Shown here piece after piece: positions 8,941 to 17,814 of a stretch of DNA of 64,000 nt. Numbering within the stretch: position 1 is the stretch's first letter; the number at the start of each line of letters is the position of its first letter. The stretch spans positions 104,828 through 168,827 of the forward strand of contig NZ_QEQK01000001.1 in the NCBI RefSeq assembly GCF_003151135.1, given 5' to 3'. A program made the translations under genes and the position numbers. The notes under the pieces were generated by a model that worked only from the letters and a program-made list of their open reading frames with translations, ran no database searches and was not told the DNA's origin. The DNA comes from Abyssibacter profundi. Lineage in GTDB: Bacteria > Pseudomonadota > Gammaproteobacteria > Nevskiales > OUC007.

Positions 8941-10557
8941 ATGACGGGCCGTTTTCTCGCGCGCGAAATCGTGAATCGACCGGGCGCAGCCGACTGGCGC
9001 GTGCTGCGAGCGCTGACGGCCTACCGCTGGATTGTGTCGGTCATCGCGCTGGCCCTGATCTACCTCGACCTCGGAGCCCGCGCGCTGGGCATCATCCGCC
9101 CCGAACTGTTTCTGATCGTCGCGCTCGGATCCGCACTGCATGCCATGGGCGCCACGGTGACGCTGGAATTGAAGCGCCCCGCGCTGGACGCGCAGACGCT
9201 GTTCCAAACCATTGCCGACATGACTACCGTCGGCCTGTGGATGTGGACCACCGGCGGCGTTAGCAGCGGCCTGGGCGTGCTGATGGTCTTCCCCATGATC
9301 GCGGCCAGCCTGTTGCTGAATCGCCGCATGGTGTTGCTGGTGGCTGCGCTGACGAGCATCGGCCTGCTCACACTGGAAGTCATGCGCTCACTGAGCGGCC
9401 CGGACGCCCAGGCGCTGACCGAAGCCGGGCTGCTTGGTCTGCTGATGTTCGCCATGGGGCTGACCAGCCATGCGCTGGCCGGCCGCGCGCGGCGCAGTGA
9501 AGCGCTGGCACGTCAGGTGGGCGGCGACCTGGTCAGCCTGTCGCGCCTCAACGAAAGCATTGTTGCGCGGATACGTGCAGGTGTCATCGCCGTCACCGGC
9601 CGCGGCACCATCCAGCTGGTCAATCCAGCGGCCCGGCGACTGATCAAACTGGATGCCTCCGCCCACGGTCGCGCGCTGGACGCCGTGGCGCCGTGGCTGG
9701 CCAGCGCACTGAATGACTGGCGCACTGACCCCACCCGTCATGACGACCGCGTGCTGGCTTCGAACGGCAAATCGGTGTCGGCCCAGTTCGTGCGCCTGGG
9801 CTGGGGCGATCGCGCCCCGGTGCTGATCATGTTGGAAGACGCCGATGCCCTGGCCCAGCAGGCCCAACAGATGAAATTGGCTGCCTTGGGACGGCTATCG
9901 GCGTCGATTGCGCACGAAATTCGTAATCCGCTGAATGCCATTAGCAACGCTGCGCAGCTGCTGGAGGAGTCGCCCGACCTGGGCGAAGACGACCACGCCC
10001 TGAATGCCATCGTCCGTCGGAATGCCGGACGCATCGAGAGCATCGTGCGCGACGTGCTGTCGCTATCACGGCCGGCCCCCAGCGCGCCCATCGCACTGGA
10101 CCTGCACGCAGAGCTGCTCAGCGTGTTCGAGCAATTTCGCGAATCCGGGCTCAGCGAGCATTGCGAGCTCGACCTGTCAGGTGTGGACCCTGCACTGCAG
10201 GTCATGGTGGACCCCAACCACCTGCGGCGCATTCTCACCAACCTGTGGGAGAACAGCTGCGAGCACGCGACAACCCAGCCGGTCAGGCTCACCGTCACCG
10301 CGCGGCAGACCGAGGACTCGGTCGCGATGAAGCTAACTGACAATGGCCCGGGTGTTTCGGCCGCCGATGCCGAGCACATATTCGAGCCCTTCTTCACCAC
10401 CCGCGCCGCTGGCACGGGACTCGGCCTGTTTCTGGCCAAGGAGTTGGCGCGCCATAATGGTGGCCAGTTGACGCTGGAGCCAAGCCGCGAGGGCGCCTGT
10501 TTTCGGCTGCAACTACCCGCCCGTATGACCGACGCTGGAGAACCCGCCTACCCATGA
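8941..10557 (+). CDS. pilS: Sensor histidine kinase PilS
   Basis: PilS is the membrane sensor that controls type IV pilin expression through PilR. From ATG at 8941 the protein has about 538 residues: roughly six hydrophobic helices in the first 190, a PAS-like segment (VIAVTGRGTIQLVNPAARRL), a HisKA domain with ASIAHEIRNPLNAISNA (His at about 325), and an HATPase domain with NLWENSCEH, DNGPGV and GTGLGLFLAKELARHNGG. An upstream in-frame ATG at 8887 would add 18 residues. The TGA overlaps the pilR ATG (ATGA), so the pair is translationally coupled. No pilin gene lies nearby, so the target is inferred from the family only. Confidence 0.9.
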   Translation: MTGRFLAREIVNRPGAADWRVLRALTAYRWIVSVIALALIYLDLGARALGIIRPELFLIVALGSALHAMGATVTLELKRPALDAQTLFQTIADMTTVGLWMWTTGGVSSGLGVLMVFPMIAASLLLNRRMVLLVAALTSIGLLTLEVMRSLSGPDAQALTEAGLLGLLMFAMGLTSHALAGRARRSEALARQVGGDLVSLSRLNESIVARIRAGVIAVTGRGTIQLVNPAARRLIKLDASAHGRALDAVAPWLASALNDWRTDPTRHDDRVLASNGKSVSAQFVRLGWGDRAPVLIMLEDADALAQQAQQMKLAALGRLSASIAHEIRNPLNAISNAAQLLEESPDLGEDDHALNAIVRRNAGRIESIVRDVLSLSRPAPSAPIALDLHAELLSVFEQFRESGLSEHCELDLSGVDPALQVMVDPNHLRRILTNLWENSCEHATTQPVRLTVTARQTEDSVAMKLTDNGPGVSAADAEHIFEPFFTTRAAGTGLGLFLAKELARHNGGQLTLEPSREGACFRLQLPARMTDAGEPAYP

Positions 10558-11891
10558 GTACACCCCGCGTACTGGTGGTCGACGACGAGGTCGACATTCG
10601 CAAGTTGATCGAAATCACCTTGGCCAGAATGGGGGTGGAGACGGATGCGGCGGAGAACGTTGAGTGCGCCCGTGAGCGCCTCGCCGATGAACAGTTCGAT
10701 TTGTGTCTCACCGATATGCGGATGCCCGACGGCACCGGCACCGACTTGGTTCGGCACATCCAAACCCACCATCCGACGTTGCCCGTGGCCGTGATCACCG
10801 CCTATGGCAACACCGACGATGCCGTCGAGTGCATGAAGCTCGGGGCATTCGACTTCGTGAGCAAGCCCGTGGACATCCACATGCTGCGCAAGCTGGTGGA
10901 ATCGGCGCTATCGCTGGAGTCGCCCGCCTCCCCGCGCACACCCCAGCCCGCGCAAACGGCGCTGGTCGGCGAAACAGCCGGCATTCGCCAGCTACGCAAG
11001 ACCATCGAAAAGCTTGGCCGCAGTCAGGCACCGGTGTACATCACCGGCGAGTCCGGAACAGGCAAGGAGTTGGTGGCACGCGAGATCCACAGCCAGGGCA
11101 CGCGCCGCCATGGTCCGTTCGTACCGGTTAACTGCGGCGCGATCCCTAGCGAACTCATGGAGTCGGAACTCTTCGGCCACCTGCGCGGCAGTTTTACCGG
11201 CGCCACCCAGGACAAGGAAGGGCTGTTTCAGGCGGCCGACGGCGGCACGCTGTTTCTGGACGAAGTCGCCGACCTGCCGCTGCACATGCAGGTCAAGCTG
11301 TTGCGCGCCATCCAGGAGCGTTCGATCCGCCCCGTAGGCGCCAAAGCCGAAACCCCTGTCGATGTACGGATTGTTTCAGCCACGCATCACGATCTGGCCG
11401 AACGGGTTCGCGAGGGAGTCTTCCGGCAGGACCTGTTTTATCGACTCAACGTCATCCAGGTGACCGTGCCGCCGCTACGCGAACGCATGGCCGACATCCC
11501 TCGACTGGCCAACAGCCTGCTCGCTGGGATTGCCGAGCGCTACGGCTTGTCTCAACCCCCGACACTCACGCCCGATGCCGTCGAACGCCTGCAGGGGCAT
11601 AGCTTCCCGGGCAATGTCCGCGAACTCGACAACGTTCTGGAGCGTGCTGTGGCCTTGACCGATAACGATCGGATCACGGCCGATGATCTACAGGTCGACC
11701 CGGCACCGCCGGCTTCGATGAATGCCGGTGATGACGCCGATGGCCTGCGGAACGAGCTGGAGGACCTTGAGCGCCAACGCATTCTGGAGGCCCTGCAAGC
11801 CACGCGTTTCAACAAGACCAAGGCCGCAGAGCGGCTGGGCATGAGCTTTCGTCAGTTGCGCTACCGGACCAAGAAACTGGGCATCGATTAA
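10554..11891 (+). CDS. pilR: Sigma-54-dependent response regulator PilR
   Basis: An NtrC-class activator of 445 residues. It has a receiver domain ([13 protein letters not shown], phospho-acceptor Asp in [10 protein letters not shown], Lys in FVSKPVD). The AAA+ domain has Walker [13 protein letters not shown] near residue 165, the sigma-54 contact loop as GSFTGA (the PilR variant of GAFTGA), and [14 protein letters not shown]. The C-terminal Fis-type helix-turn-helix contains [21 protein letters not shown]. It is coupled to pilS by a 4-base overlap. In Pseudomonas, PilR activates pilA with RpoN; here that role is inferred. Confidence 0.92.
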   Translation: MSTPRVLVVDDEVDIRKLIEITLARMGVETDAAENVECARERLADEQFDLCLTDMRMPDGTGTDLVRHIQTHHPTLPVAVITAYGNTDDAVECMKLGAFDFVSKPVDIHMLRKLVESALSLESPASPRTPQPAQTALVGETAGIRQLRKTIEKLGRSQAPVYITGESGTGKELVAREIHSQGTRRHGPFVPVNCGAIPSELMESELFGHLRGSFTGATQDKEGLFQAADGGTLFLDEVADLPLHMQVKLLRAIQERSIRPVGAKAETPVDVRIVSATHHDLAERVREGVFRQDLFYRLNVIQVTVPPLRERMADIPRLANSLLAGIAERYGLSQPPTLTPDAVERLQGHSFPGNVRELDNVLERAVALTDNDRITADDLQVDPAPPASMNAGDDADGLRNELEDLERQRILEALQATRFNKTKAAERLGMSFRQLRYRTKKLGID

Positions 11892-11988
11892 TAGGACCGT
11901 CCCACCGCAGTCAGTTACTATGCAAGGCATCGTAACTGCACCCCCAGCACCGGCCACCCAGCGCAGATGCCCCACAGAGAAGCGCGAC

Positions 11989-13560
11989 ATGTCTTCAGAC
12001 GAATTCGAATTTGCGCAAGAGCTAGACACGCTCGAACCTCCCGTCAATCGCCAAGACGACGCATGGAAGGTTCTGCTGGTCGACGACGACCCCGACATCC
12101 ACAGCGTCACGCGACTGGCTCTGGCCGGCCTAGAGCACAGCGGCCGGCTGCTGGAACTGCATTCGGCAGAGAGCGCGGAGCAGGCAACCGAGTTGCTGCG
12201 ACATACCGTGTATGCCGTTGCCCTGGTCGATGTCGTCATGGAAAGCGACGAAGCCGGCCTGGACCTGGTCCGCTTCATTCGCGACACCTTAGGTGAGCAT
12301 CGCACGCGCCTGATCGTCCGCACCGGTCAACCCGGGCTCGCGCCCGCCTGGGACACGGTCCGTGATTACGACATCAACGGCTACGAGGAGAAATCCTTCC
12401 AGACCGCCACGCGCCTCAAGACAGCGGTACTGACGGCGCTGCGATCCTTCGAACAAATCTGTGCGCTGGAGCGCGCCAATCAGCGCATCGCAGCCCACAC
12501 CGCCGGACTGCGGGACATCCTCGATGCACTCAGCGATATGGCGCGCAACCATGACCTGCCCGCCGCCGAACAGCGCATGCTCTCGGAGCTATCACGCTTG
12601 GTGGTCGGCGGCCAATCCTCGGTGATGGTCGAGGGTGGATCGGCCGTTGTCGTGGATGGAGGGGATCAACCCGAGCAGCTGGATGTCATCGCCGCCAGCG
12701 GCGAATTCGATCTGGCCAACCGGCTGGGCGTCACCGCCCTGCCTCGCTCCGCGCTGGAGTTAATCAGCAAGTGTCTGCGCGAACGGCGCGACTGGCGCGA
12801 TAGCCAGTACTACTGCACATACTCGGAGTCGGCAACCGGCCTGCCTCGTGCGTTTCTGGTCAATGTGATGGCCGCCGAGCACGATGTTGATCGGCAACTC
12901 ATCCAGCTGTTCTGCCGAAACGCCTCACTCGCCCGCGATGCGATCGCGCTGAACGTCGATCTGGAGCGCAGCCAGGAAGACATCGTGTTGCTGATCAGCG
13001 AAGCCATCGAGGCCCGATCTATGGAGACCGGCAACCATGTTCGACGCGTGGGCGCCTATGCACAGACACTGGCACGCCAGCTGGGCATTCCCGAGGAAGA
13101 GGCCAAGGTGCTCAAAATGGCAGCCCCGCTCCATGACCTCGGCAAGATCGCCATCGCCGATTCCATCCTCAAAAAGCCCGGCAAGCTGAGCGATGAGGAA
13201 CGCCGCGAGATGGAACGCCACCCGGAGATCGGAGCCGCCATCCTCTCGGGCTACGAGCGGCCGGTACTACAGGCCGCCAAATTGATTTCATTGCAGCATC
13301 AGGAGAAGTGGGACGGCACTGGTTATCCCTATGGGCTGTCGGGTGACGATATCCACATCTTTGCGCAGATTACCGCCGTTGCCGATGTGTTCGACGCCAT
13401 CAGCTGCGCCCGTTGCTACAAACCGGCCTGGTCGCTAGATCGGTGCTTCGTCTTTCTCAAGGAACAAAGCGGTCGGCATTTCAGTCCCAGAGTCGTCGAC
13501 GCCTTTTTCGAGGCGCAAGACGACATTCTGGCCATCAAGAACGCGTTGAGAGACCCATGA
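11989..13560 (+). CDS. Response regulator with DUF3369 and HD-GYP domains
   Basis: Likely a cyclic di-GMP phosphodiesterase regulated by phosphorylation. The order is a receiver domain (WKVLLVDDDPDIHSVTRLA, Asp in ALVDVVM), a GAF-like DUF3369 linker, and a complete HD-GYP domain with HDLGKIAI and LQHQEKWDGTGYPYGL, so catalysis looks intact. I prefer ATG at 11989 (523 residues) because it lies just before the receiver domain; the frame extends to 11920. The gene starts about 97 bp after pilR on the same strand and overlaps slyX by 4 bases (ATGA). Its cognate kinase is not obvious; PilS or another kinase could serve. Confidence 0.9.
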   Translation: MSSDEFEFAQELDTLEPPVNRQDDAWKVLLVDDDPDIHSVTRLALAGLEHSGRLLELHSAESAEQATELLRHTVYAVALVDVVMESDEAGLDLVRFIRDTLGEHRTRLIVRTGQPGLAPAWDTVRDYDINGYEEKSFQTATRLKTAVLTALRSFEQICALERANQRIAAHTAGLRDILDALSDMARNHDLPAAEQRMLSELSRLVVGGQSSVMVEGGSAVVVDGGDQPEQLDVIAASGEFDLANRLGVTALPRSALELISKCLRERRDWRDSQYYCTYSESATGLPRAFLVNVMAAEHDVDRQLIQLFCRNASLARDAIALNVDLERSQEDIVLLISEAIEARSMETGNHVRRVGAYAQTLARQLGIPEEEAKVLKMAAPLHDLGKIAIADSILKKPGKLSDEERREMERHPEIGAAILSGYERPVLQAAKLISLQHQEKWDGTGYPYGLSGDDIHIFAQITAVADVFDAISCARCYKPAWSLDRCFVFLKEQSGRHFSPRVVDAFFEAQDDILAIKNALRDP

Positions 13561-13763
13561 CTGAAGACCGTCTGGAAAAACTGGAAACCCTGCTGGCCCA
13601 CCAGGATGAGACGCTGCGCCAGTTGAATGACGCCCTCTACAAGCAGCAGCTGCAGATACAGGGATTACGCGACGAAATTGACGCGCTGCGCCACCGGGTG
13701 GAATCGGCGGAGCAGCCCGCCCCGGATGCCTTGCCCGGTCACGAACTGCCGCCGCATTACTAG
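13557..13763 (+). CDS. slyX: SlyX family protein
   Basis: A 68-residue, mostly helical, coiled-coil-forming protein: DRLEKLETLLAHQDETLRQL, then LQIQGLRDEIDALRHRV, ending in a Pro-rich tail with ELPPHY. The LPPHY-type C-terminus is characteristic of SlyX. The function of the family is unknown. The ATG overlaps the stop of the upstream HD-GYP gene (ATGA). The TAG stop lies in CTAGG at the left border of a 338-bp inverted-repeat-flanked element, so the stop codon is shared with that repeat. Confidence 0.85.
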   Translation: MTEDRLEKLETLLAHQDETLRQLNDALYKQQLQIQGLRDEIDALRHRVESAEQPAPDALPGHELPPHY

Positions 13764-14100
13764 GGAAACACTGATCTATTCGCGCCGCCAAGTTGCTGCC
13801 TGCAAACAGGCCAGGCAAGGCGCGAGGAGTGAAGTTTGGTCATGCCAAATGAAAGACGAGTAACGCAGTCTGGCCTGTTTGCCGGCGCAATCCTGACGGA
13901 ACGGGCCGGTTTTCCCGCGATCCTGCGTTGCGAAGCGCGTCCATGCGCTTCGCCCTTCGGGCCGGCCTTCGGCCGTTCGAATACGTTCCCAACGCATTCG
14001 TGTCGTTCGCTGACTTGGAATAACCAAGCGGCGCTCACTCTGCCTGGGCTCGCGCGAAAACCGGCTCCGTCTTGGTGGTGCGAATAGATCAGTGTTTCCC
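13763..14100. repeat. Dispersed repeat, copy 1: full-length element with 30-bp terminal inverted repeats
   Basis: This non-coding stretch between slyX and hinT is bounded by inverted repeats 13763-13792 and 14071-14100. The outer 21 bp are identical and 28 of 30 bp match. CTAG lies at both borders. The interior holds GC-rich palindromes, including GAAGCGC/GCGCTTC around 13931-13952 and a GGCCGGCC-centred stem. The interior is homologous, in reverse orientation, to 38910-39205, and the ends match 22966-23023. A partial second copy of the right-hand end (TCAGTGCTTCCCTAG) follows directly at about 14106-14120. Short open frames inside are shared only as DNA. The structure resembles a MITE or a large REP/BIME-like element; no transposase is present. 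Confidence 0.8.
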
Positions 14101-14128
14101 CTAGGTCAGTGCTTCCCTAGCCGCCGGC

Positions 14129-14473
14129 TTACCCGGGCGGCCACTTCAAGGGACGCCCGGCAATGATATGCAGGTGCAGATGGAAAACACTCTGCCCTGC
14201 CTCGGCGCCATTATTGACCACCAGTCGAAACGCGTCGCCGTAGCCTTCAGCCTCGGCGATACGGGGCGCTACGCGCATCAAATGCCCCAGCAAATCGACG
14301 TCGTCGTCCCCGGCGTCGGACAGCTTTGGGATGACCTTGCGCGGGACCAGCAGAACATGCAGTGGCGCGGCAGGGTTGATGTCCCGAAACGCCGCACAAT
14401 GCGCGTCTTCGTACACGAGGTCACCCGGGATGTCCCCGGCCAGGATCTTCTCGAATAAGGTCGGTTCCGCCAT
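14129..14473 (-). CDS. hinT: HIT family purine nucleoside phosphoramidase HinT
   Basis: HinT proteins hydrolyse nucleoside phosphoramidates and related adenylates. The 114-residue product from ATG at 14473 begins TLFEKILAGDIPGDLVYED and ends with the histidine triad SVFHLHLHIIAGRPLKWPPG, both family hallmarks. The frame stays open to 14533, but only the shorter form matches HinT. RBS-like AGGAGT lies just upstream of the ATG. The next gene upstream on the same strand ends 10 bases away, suggesting co-transcription. Downstream lies repeat copy 1. Confidence 0.95.
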   Translation of the reverse strand: MAEPTLFEKILAGDIPGDLVYEDAHCAAFRDINPAAPLHVLLVPRKVIPKLSDAGDDDVDLLGHLMRVAPRIAEAEGYGDAFRLVVNNGAEAGQSVFHLHLHIIAGRPLKWPPG

Positions 14474-14483
14474 GTCGCACTCC

Positions 14484-15563
14484 TTAGTTGGATAAGGCGT
14501 CAGCAATCGGCATACGCGCCAGCGATGGAGCACTCAGGCTGCCGAAGTAAAGGTGATCGCCGGCACGTTCGGCCGAGGTGATCGGCCCGAATGCCTCATC
14601 GCCATGATGCTGCAAATTGGCCACGACCCGCCCCCCAGTATCCAGCCCTAATACAAAGGCCTGATGCGCGGGCATCGGGTGCAACGACTCCGGCATCCGA
14701 TAAATCACCTTGCGCCAAAACGGCCGGTCTGAAGTGGCGTCCATGATGGCATTGCGCGGCCCGTACAAGGCCAGCCAGAACACGCCATTGGCCGCATCGA
14801 AACTGATGTTGTCCGGGAAGCCGGGTAGGTTGTCGATAAAAATGTCACGCTCACCGGCACGCGGACCCTTGAGCCAGAGGCGGGTGACACGGTAGGCACC
14901 GGTTTCGTTGACCAGCACGTAGGCGTCGTCTGGTCCCAGCGCCACGCCATTGGCGAAGTAGAGCCCTTGCAGCAGCTCATCGACGGAGCCGTCCGGGTTG
15001 TAGCGAAGTAAGCGCCCGGTGCCTGCGTGTTCGATAAAGTCAGCCAGCAGATGCTCCATGCCGTACTTCCACGAGGCATCGGAGAAGTAAATGGTCCCGT
15101 CTGCCGCCACATCCAGATCGTCGGCAAAACGAAAGGCCAGGCCGTTGGCCTGGGCCGCCAGTGTTTCAACCTCACCGGACAGGGTCACCCGCAGGAGCCC
15201 GCGATACGCATCGGCCACCGCCAGACTGCCGTCGGACAGCAATGCAACCCCCAGCGGGCGGCCGCCGGTGTCCGCAATGGTCTCCACGCTACCCCCGTTG
15301 GCCGGTATGCGAACAACCCGTCCATCGACATAGCCGGTGTAGATGTCCCCGTTGGACGCCACGGCCATATCTTCCGGTCCAACGCCCTCGCCCACGGCCA
15401 AGCGCTGGACGCCGGCCAAACGGGCATTGCGTTCGTAGACACCGACAAGCTCGGGGGCCGGTGGTGCCTGCCAGCGCACGGGTTCGATCTCTATGGGGTA
15501 GAACAGTAAATAGCCGCCGACGACAGCCACAATCAAGAACAGCCAGCTTCCGGCACGTTTCAT
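14484..15563 (-). CDS. Membrane-anchored SMP-30/strictosidine synthase-like beta-propeller protein
   Basis: This 359-residue protein has one N-terminal transmembrane anchor (SWLFLIVAVVGGYLLFY, residues 6-22). A six-bladed beta-propeller of the SMP-30/gluconolactonase/strictosidine-synthase type follows. Visible segments are GEGVGPEDMAVASNGDIYTG, GRPLGVALLSDGSLAVADAY and LYFANGVALGPDDAYVLVNE. Bacterial and animal members such as APMAP are thought to be calcium-dependent esterases or lactonases; strictosidine synthase activity itself is not expected. The substrate is unknown. It precedes hinT by 10 bases and follows the ATP-grasp operon by about 100 bp. Confidence 0.8.
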   Translation of the reverse strand: MKRAGSWLFLIVAVVGGYLLFYPIEIEPVRWQAPPAPELVGVYERNARLAGVQRLAVGEGVGPEDMAVASNGDIYTGYVDGRVVRIPANGGSVETIADTGGRPLGVALLSDGSLAVADAYRGLLRVTLSGEVETLAAQANGLAFRFADDLDVAADGTIYFSDASWKYGMEHLLADFIEHAGTGRLLRYNPDGSVDELLQGLYFANGVALGPDDAYVLVNETGAYRVTRLWLKGPRAGERDIFIDNLPGFPDNISFDAANGVFWLALYGPRNAIMDATSDRPFWRKVIYRMPESLHPMPAHQAFVLGLDTGGRVVANLQHHGDEAFGPITSAERAGDHLYFGSLSAPSLARMPIADALSN

Positions 15564-15662
15564 CTGGGTCTCCTTCCCTGTAAGCGATGCGGTGCGCGCG
15601 ACCTCGGCGGGTCGTCTTCAGCAGAGGCGTCTGGCGCTTGGCGGACACCGCAGGCCTGGATG

Positions 15663-16787
15663 CTAACCCGAGCGGTCGCCTTCCCACACGTTACTGGGCC
15701 AGTCGATGCCCCGCAGAGCCCGGTGTTCGCGCCAGGCCATGGCCAGCAGCGCCAGCGGCCTGATCCACGGCACGCCCTGGCGAGCATTGGCCGCGCCGAT
15801 CTCCATCATGTCGCGCCAGATGCCCAGGAATGCGCGCAGCCCCTCCCGCAACGGGGTTCCGGGGTGGTAGACATGCGCGGGTTCCGAACTGGCGCCGTTG
15901 ACCTCGATCACCTGAAAGTCCTCACCTGCCGCCAGGGCCTCGCGCGAGGCGGCGCGGACATCCAATCGCCCGAACTCGAAGCCGGGCATGGCGGCCGCCA
16001 GTTGCCGGACACGCGCAACCAAGGCGGGCGTACACAATGCTTGGCCGTCAAGGAATAAGGCGCCTCGGCAGTGACTGCCGACATCGGCGATGGGCAGGGT
16101 CGCCCCGTCCGTCAGCACATGATCCAGCTGTGTCGCGAATCGCTGAAACAGCATGGGTGCGATCAGCTTGGCGCGCGGGTGTTGGAGAATGAGCTCCCGG
16201 ACCCTGTGGCGACCATCGCCCACCAACTGCAGCAACTGCTTTTCGGTCAGCGAGACCAACTCGCCGGCGGCACCCGGTCGCCGCACAAAGAACAGCCCAA
16301 ACTCGGCCCCGGGCACGTAAGCCTGGACGATGACGGGTACATGCAGCCGCTGAAAATAATCTACGACAGCCGCTTCGCTATGCGCGATACGGACGCCCCG
16401 GCCCCGCTCCCCGCGATCCGGCTTGAGAACCACCGGCCAGGGACGCGGCTGCCGCGCGGCGAACGCCAGCGCCCGACGCGTCCGTTCAGCAGGCGGCAGG
16501 TCCGCGGAGATCTGCTCGAACTCGGCAACAAAGGCGGGCATGCCCTGCGCAAGCGGGACAAGCGTTTCATGCTTGCTCTCGCCGATCAGGCCGCCGCCAT
16601 GCGAAATCCCGGGATTCACCGCGGTAAATCGAGTCCACTGCCCCGTCACGACGGCACGCCAGACTATGTAGGCCACCACAGGCAGGTAGAACACCGGTCC
16701 GGGCCAGAACTCCCAGCGGACGAGGCGCGCCAGCCGAATCGACCAGCGTGTGCGCCAGCCGAGCGTCGGCTCAGATGCGCGGTTCAA
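15663..16787 (-). CDS. ATP-grasp ligase-like protein with N-terminal membrane-associated segment
   Basis: 374 residues. The N-terminus is hydrophobic and Trp-rich (WEFWPGPVFYLPVVAYIVW, about residues 25-43), followed by TAVNPGISHGGGLIGESK. This layout recalls a family of uncharacterised ATP-grasp proteins also found in Bacteroidetes. The ATP-grasp fold shows in WPVVLKPDRGERGRGVRI (nucleotide-binding strand and glycine loop) and in FQVIEVNGASSEPAHVYHP (metal-binding Glu/Asn). Such enzymes ligate a carboxylate to an amine or thiol, but the substrate is unknown and automatic D-Ala-D-Ala ligase labels should not be trusted. It overlaps the upstream DinB-like gene by 4 bases. Confidence 0.75.
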   Translation of the reverse strand: MNRASEPTLGWRTRWSIRLARLVRWEFWPGPVFYLPVVAYIVWRAVVTGQWTRFTAVNPGISHGGGLIGESKHETLVPLAQGMPAFVAEFEQISADLPPAERTRRALAFAARQPRPWPVVLKPDRGERGRGVRIAHSEAAVVDYFQRLHVPVIVQAYVPGAEFGLFFVRRPGAAGELVSLTEKQLLQLVGDGRHRVRELILQHPRAKLIAPMLFQRFATQLDHVLTDGATLPIADVGSHCRGALFLDGQALCTPALVARVRQLAAAMPGFEFGRLDVRAASREALAAGEDFQVIEVNGASSEPAHVYHPGTPLREGLRAFLGIWRDMMEIGAANARQGVPWIRPLALLAMAWREHRALRGIDWPSNVWEGDRSG

Positions 16788-17275
16788 GCGCTTGCGCGCT
16801 CATGACGCAGCGTCGCCGGCGCCTTGCCGAAACCGTCCGGCAGCTGCACGCCGCTATTGCCCAGCGCAGCGCGTATCAGCGCAAAGTGATGGACGGCATG
16901 GCTCTGCACAAATTGCAGCTCCCGGCCCAGGGAGGACCGCGATGCCATCGAGGGTTCGCCCGGATCAGTGGCCAGCCGGACCGTCAGCGACGGATCCGCG
17001 CCTTCCAGCAGCCGCTCCAGGGCCTGCCGCAGCGACTGCAAAACTCGGCGTGCGCGCGGGACCGAAAGTTCGGTTTCCCGGCAGCGCTCACGCGCATCGT
17101 AGTCAATCACCCCATCCTCAAGCCCCTGCACCAAGCACTGGTAATGGTCCACGATGTGGCGCATATGCGGCCCCACCAGGGCGTAATGGCCCGGATCCAG
17201 AAAACCCAGCAGGGCATCAGCCTCCTCCAGGGTCGCAAGATTGTCAGAGATCAAAGCGTTGATAGACACGTGCAT
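16784..17275 (-). CDS. DinB-like four-helix metalloprotein
   Basis: 163 residues, all-helical in appearance. Three spaced histidine sites fit the DinB/YfiT metal triad: HMRHIVDHY near residue 40, and QSHAVHHF near residue 128. Family members are metal-dependent transferases, often acting on thiols or thiol cofactors (mycothiol, bacillithiol), or are of unknown function. Classification rests on the His pattern and predicted helices. It overlaps the ATP-grasp gene by 4 bases and sits 12 bases from the membrane-protein gene, so the three look like one operon. Confidence 0.65.
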   Translation of the reverse strand: MHVSINALISDNLATLEEADALLGFLDPGHYALVGPHMRHIVDHYQCLVQGLEDGVIDYDARERCRETELSVPRARRVLQSLRQALERLLEGADPSLTVRLATDPGEPSMASRSSLGRELQFVQSHAVHHFALIRAALGNSGVQLPDGFGKAPATLRHERASA

Positions 17276-17287
17276 TCCTGTTGTGGG

Positions 17288-17767
17288 TCACAACACCGGT
17301 CGCGTCGCGACTGCGGGGGGCGCCGCAGGGTCATCCAGGCGAATCAGACTGGCGGTAAAAATCAGACAAAAGCCGATGGTGATGGGCAGACCCGGTGCCA
17401 GGGTCAGCAGAATCTCGGGCGTGCCCACCAGCAGGTGGACACCCACGATGAGGCTGTAGATCACGGCCAACGCGCCCAAAGCCGCGCGCGCCCCGCGTGC
17501 AAGCGGGTGCCCGCTTCGACCGTAAAGCCGCCGCATCAAGGTCACCCCGGTCAACGTCACGACAAAGCTCATCGCGCCCTGTGCGCAGCCGGCGCGCACC
17601 GCGATTGCCGCCCCGTGTGCGCTGTTCGCGAACACACCCCAGCCACCATAGAACAACGCACCCAGGGTGGCGCCGGTCAGGCCGTCCATGAGCCGCAGTG
17701 CCCAGCGTGCAAACCAGAAGTCGGCGCGCCCGGCCGGGGTGCTGTGGTGAAGATGTGTATCGGTCAT
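17288..17767 (-). CDS. Small integral membrane protein of unknown function
   Basis: 159 residues from ATG at 17767 (the frame extends to 17845 but only adds charged sequence). It has a short His-containing N-terminus (MTDTHLHHST) and about four hydrophobic segments, including LTGATLGALFYGGWGVF, AMSFVVTLTGVTLM, ALGALAVIYSLIVGVHLLVG and LPITIGFCLIFTASLI. No catalytic motif or known family is apparent. It is the first gene of a likely three-gene operon with the DinB-like and ATP-grasp genes. It ends 12 bases before the DinB-like gene and may act with the membrane-associated ATP-grasp protein. Confidence 0.7.
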   Translation of the reverse strand: MTDTHLHHSTPAGRADFWFARWALRLMDGLTGATLGALFYGGWGVFANSAHGAAIAVRAGCAQGAMSFVVTLTGVTLMRRLYGRSGHPLARGARAALGALAVIYSLIVGVHLLVGTPEILLTLAPGLPITIGFCLIFTASLIRLDDPAAPPAVATRPVL

Positions 17768-17814
17768 GCCCGAATCAGACCCGGACAGGGACCGATTATT
17801 CTCGTCGGCAGTCC

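Noticed and set aside
13776..14038. Open frames inside repeat copy 1 (up to 92 codons)
   Set aside because: The coding potential follows the repeat's palindromic DNA in several frames and is not preserved in copy 3. No RBS or domain is visible.
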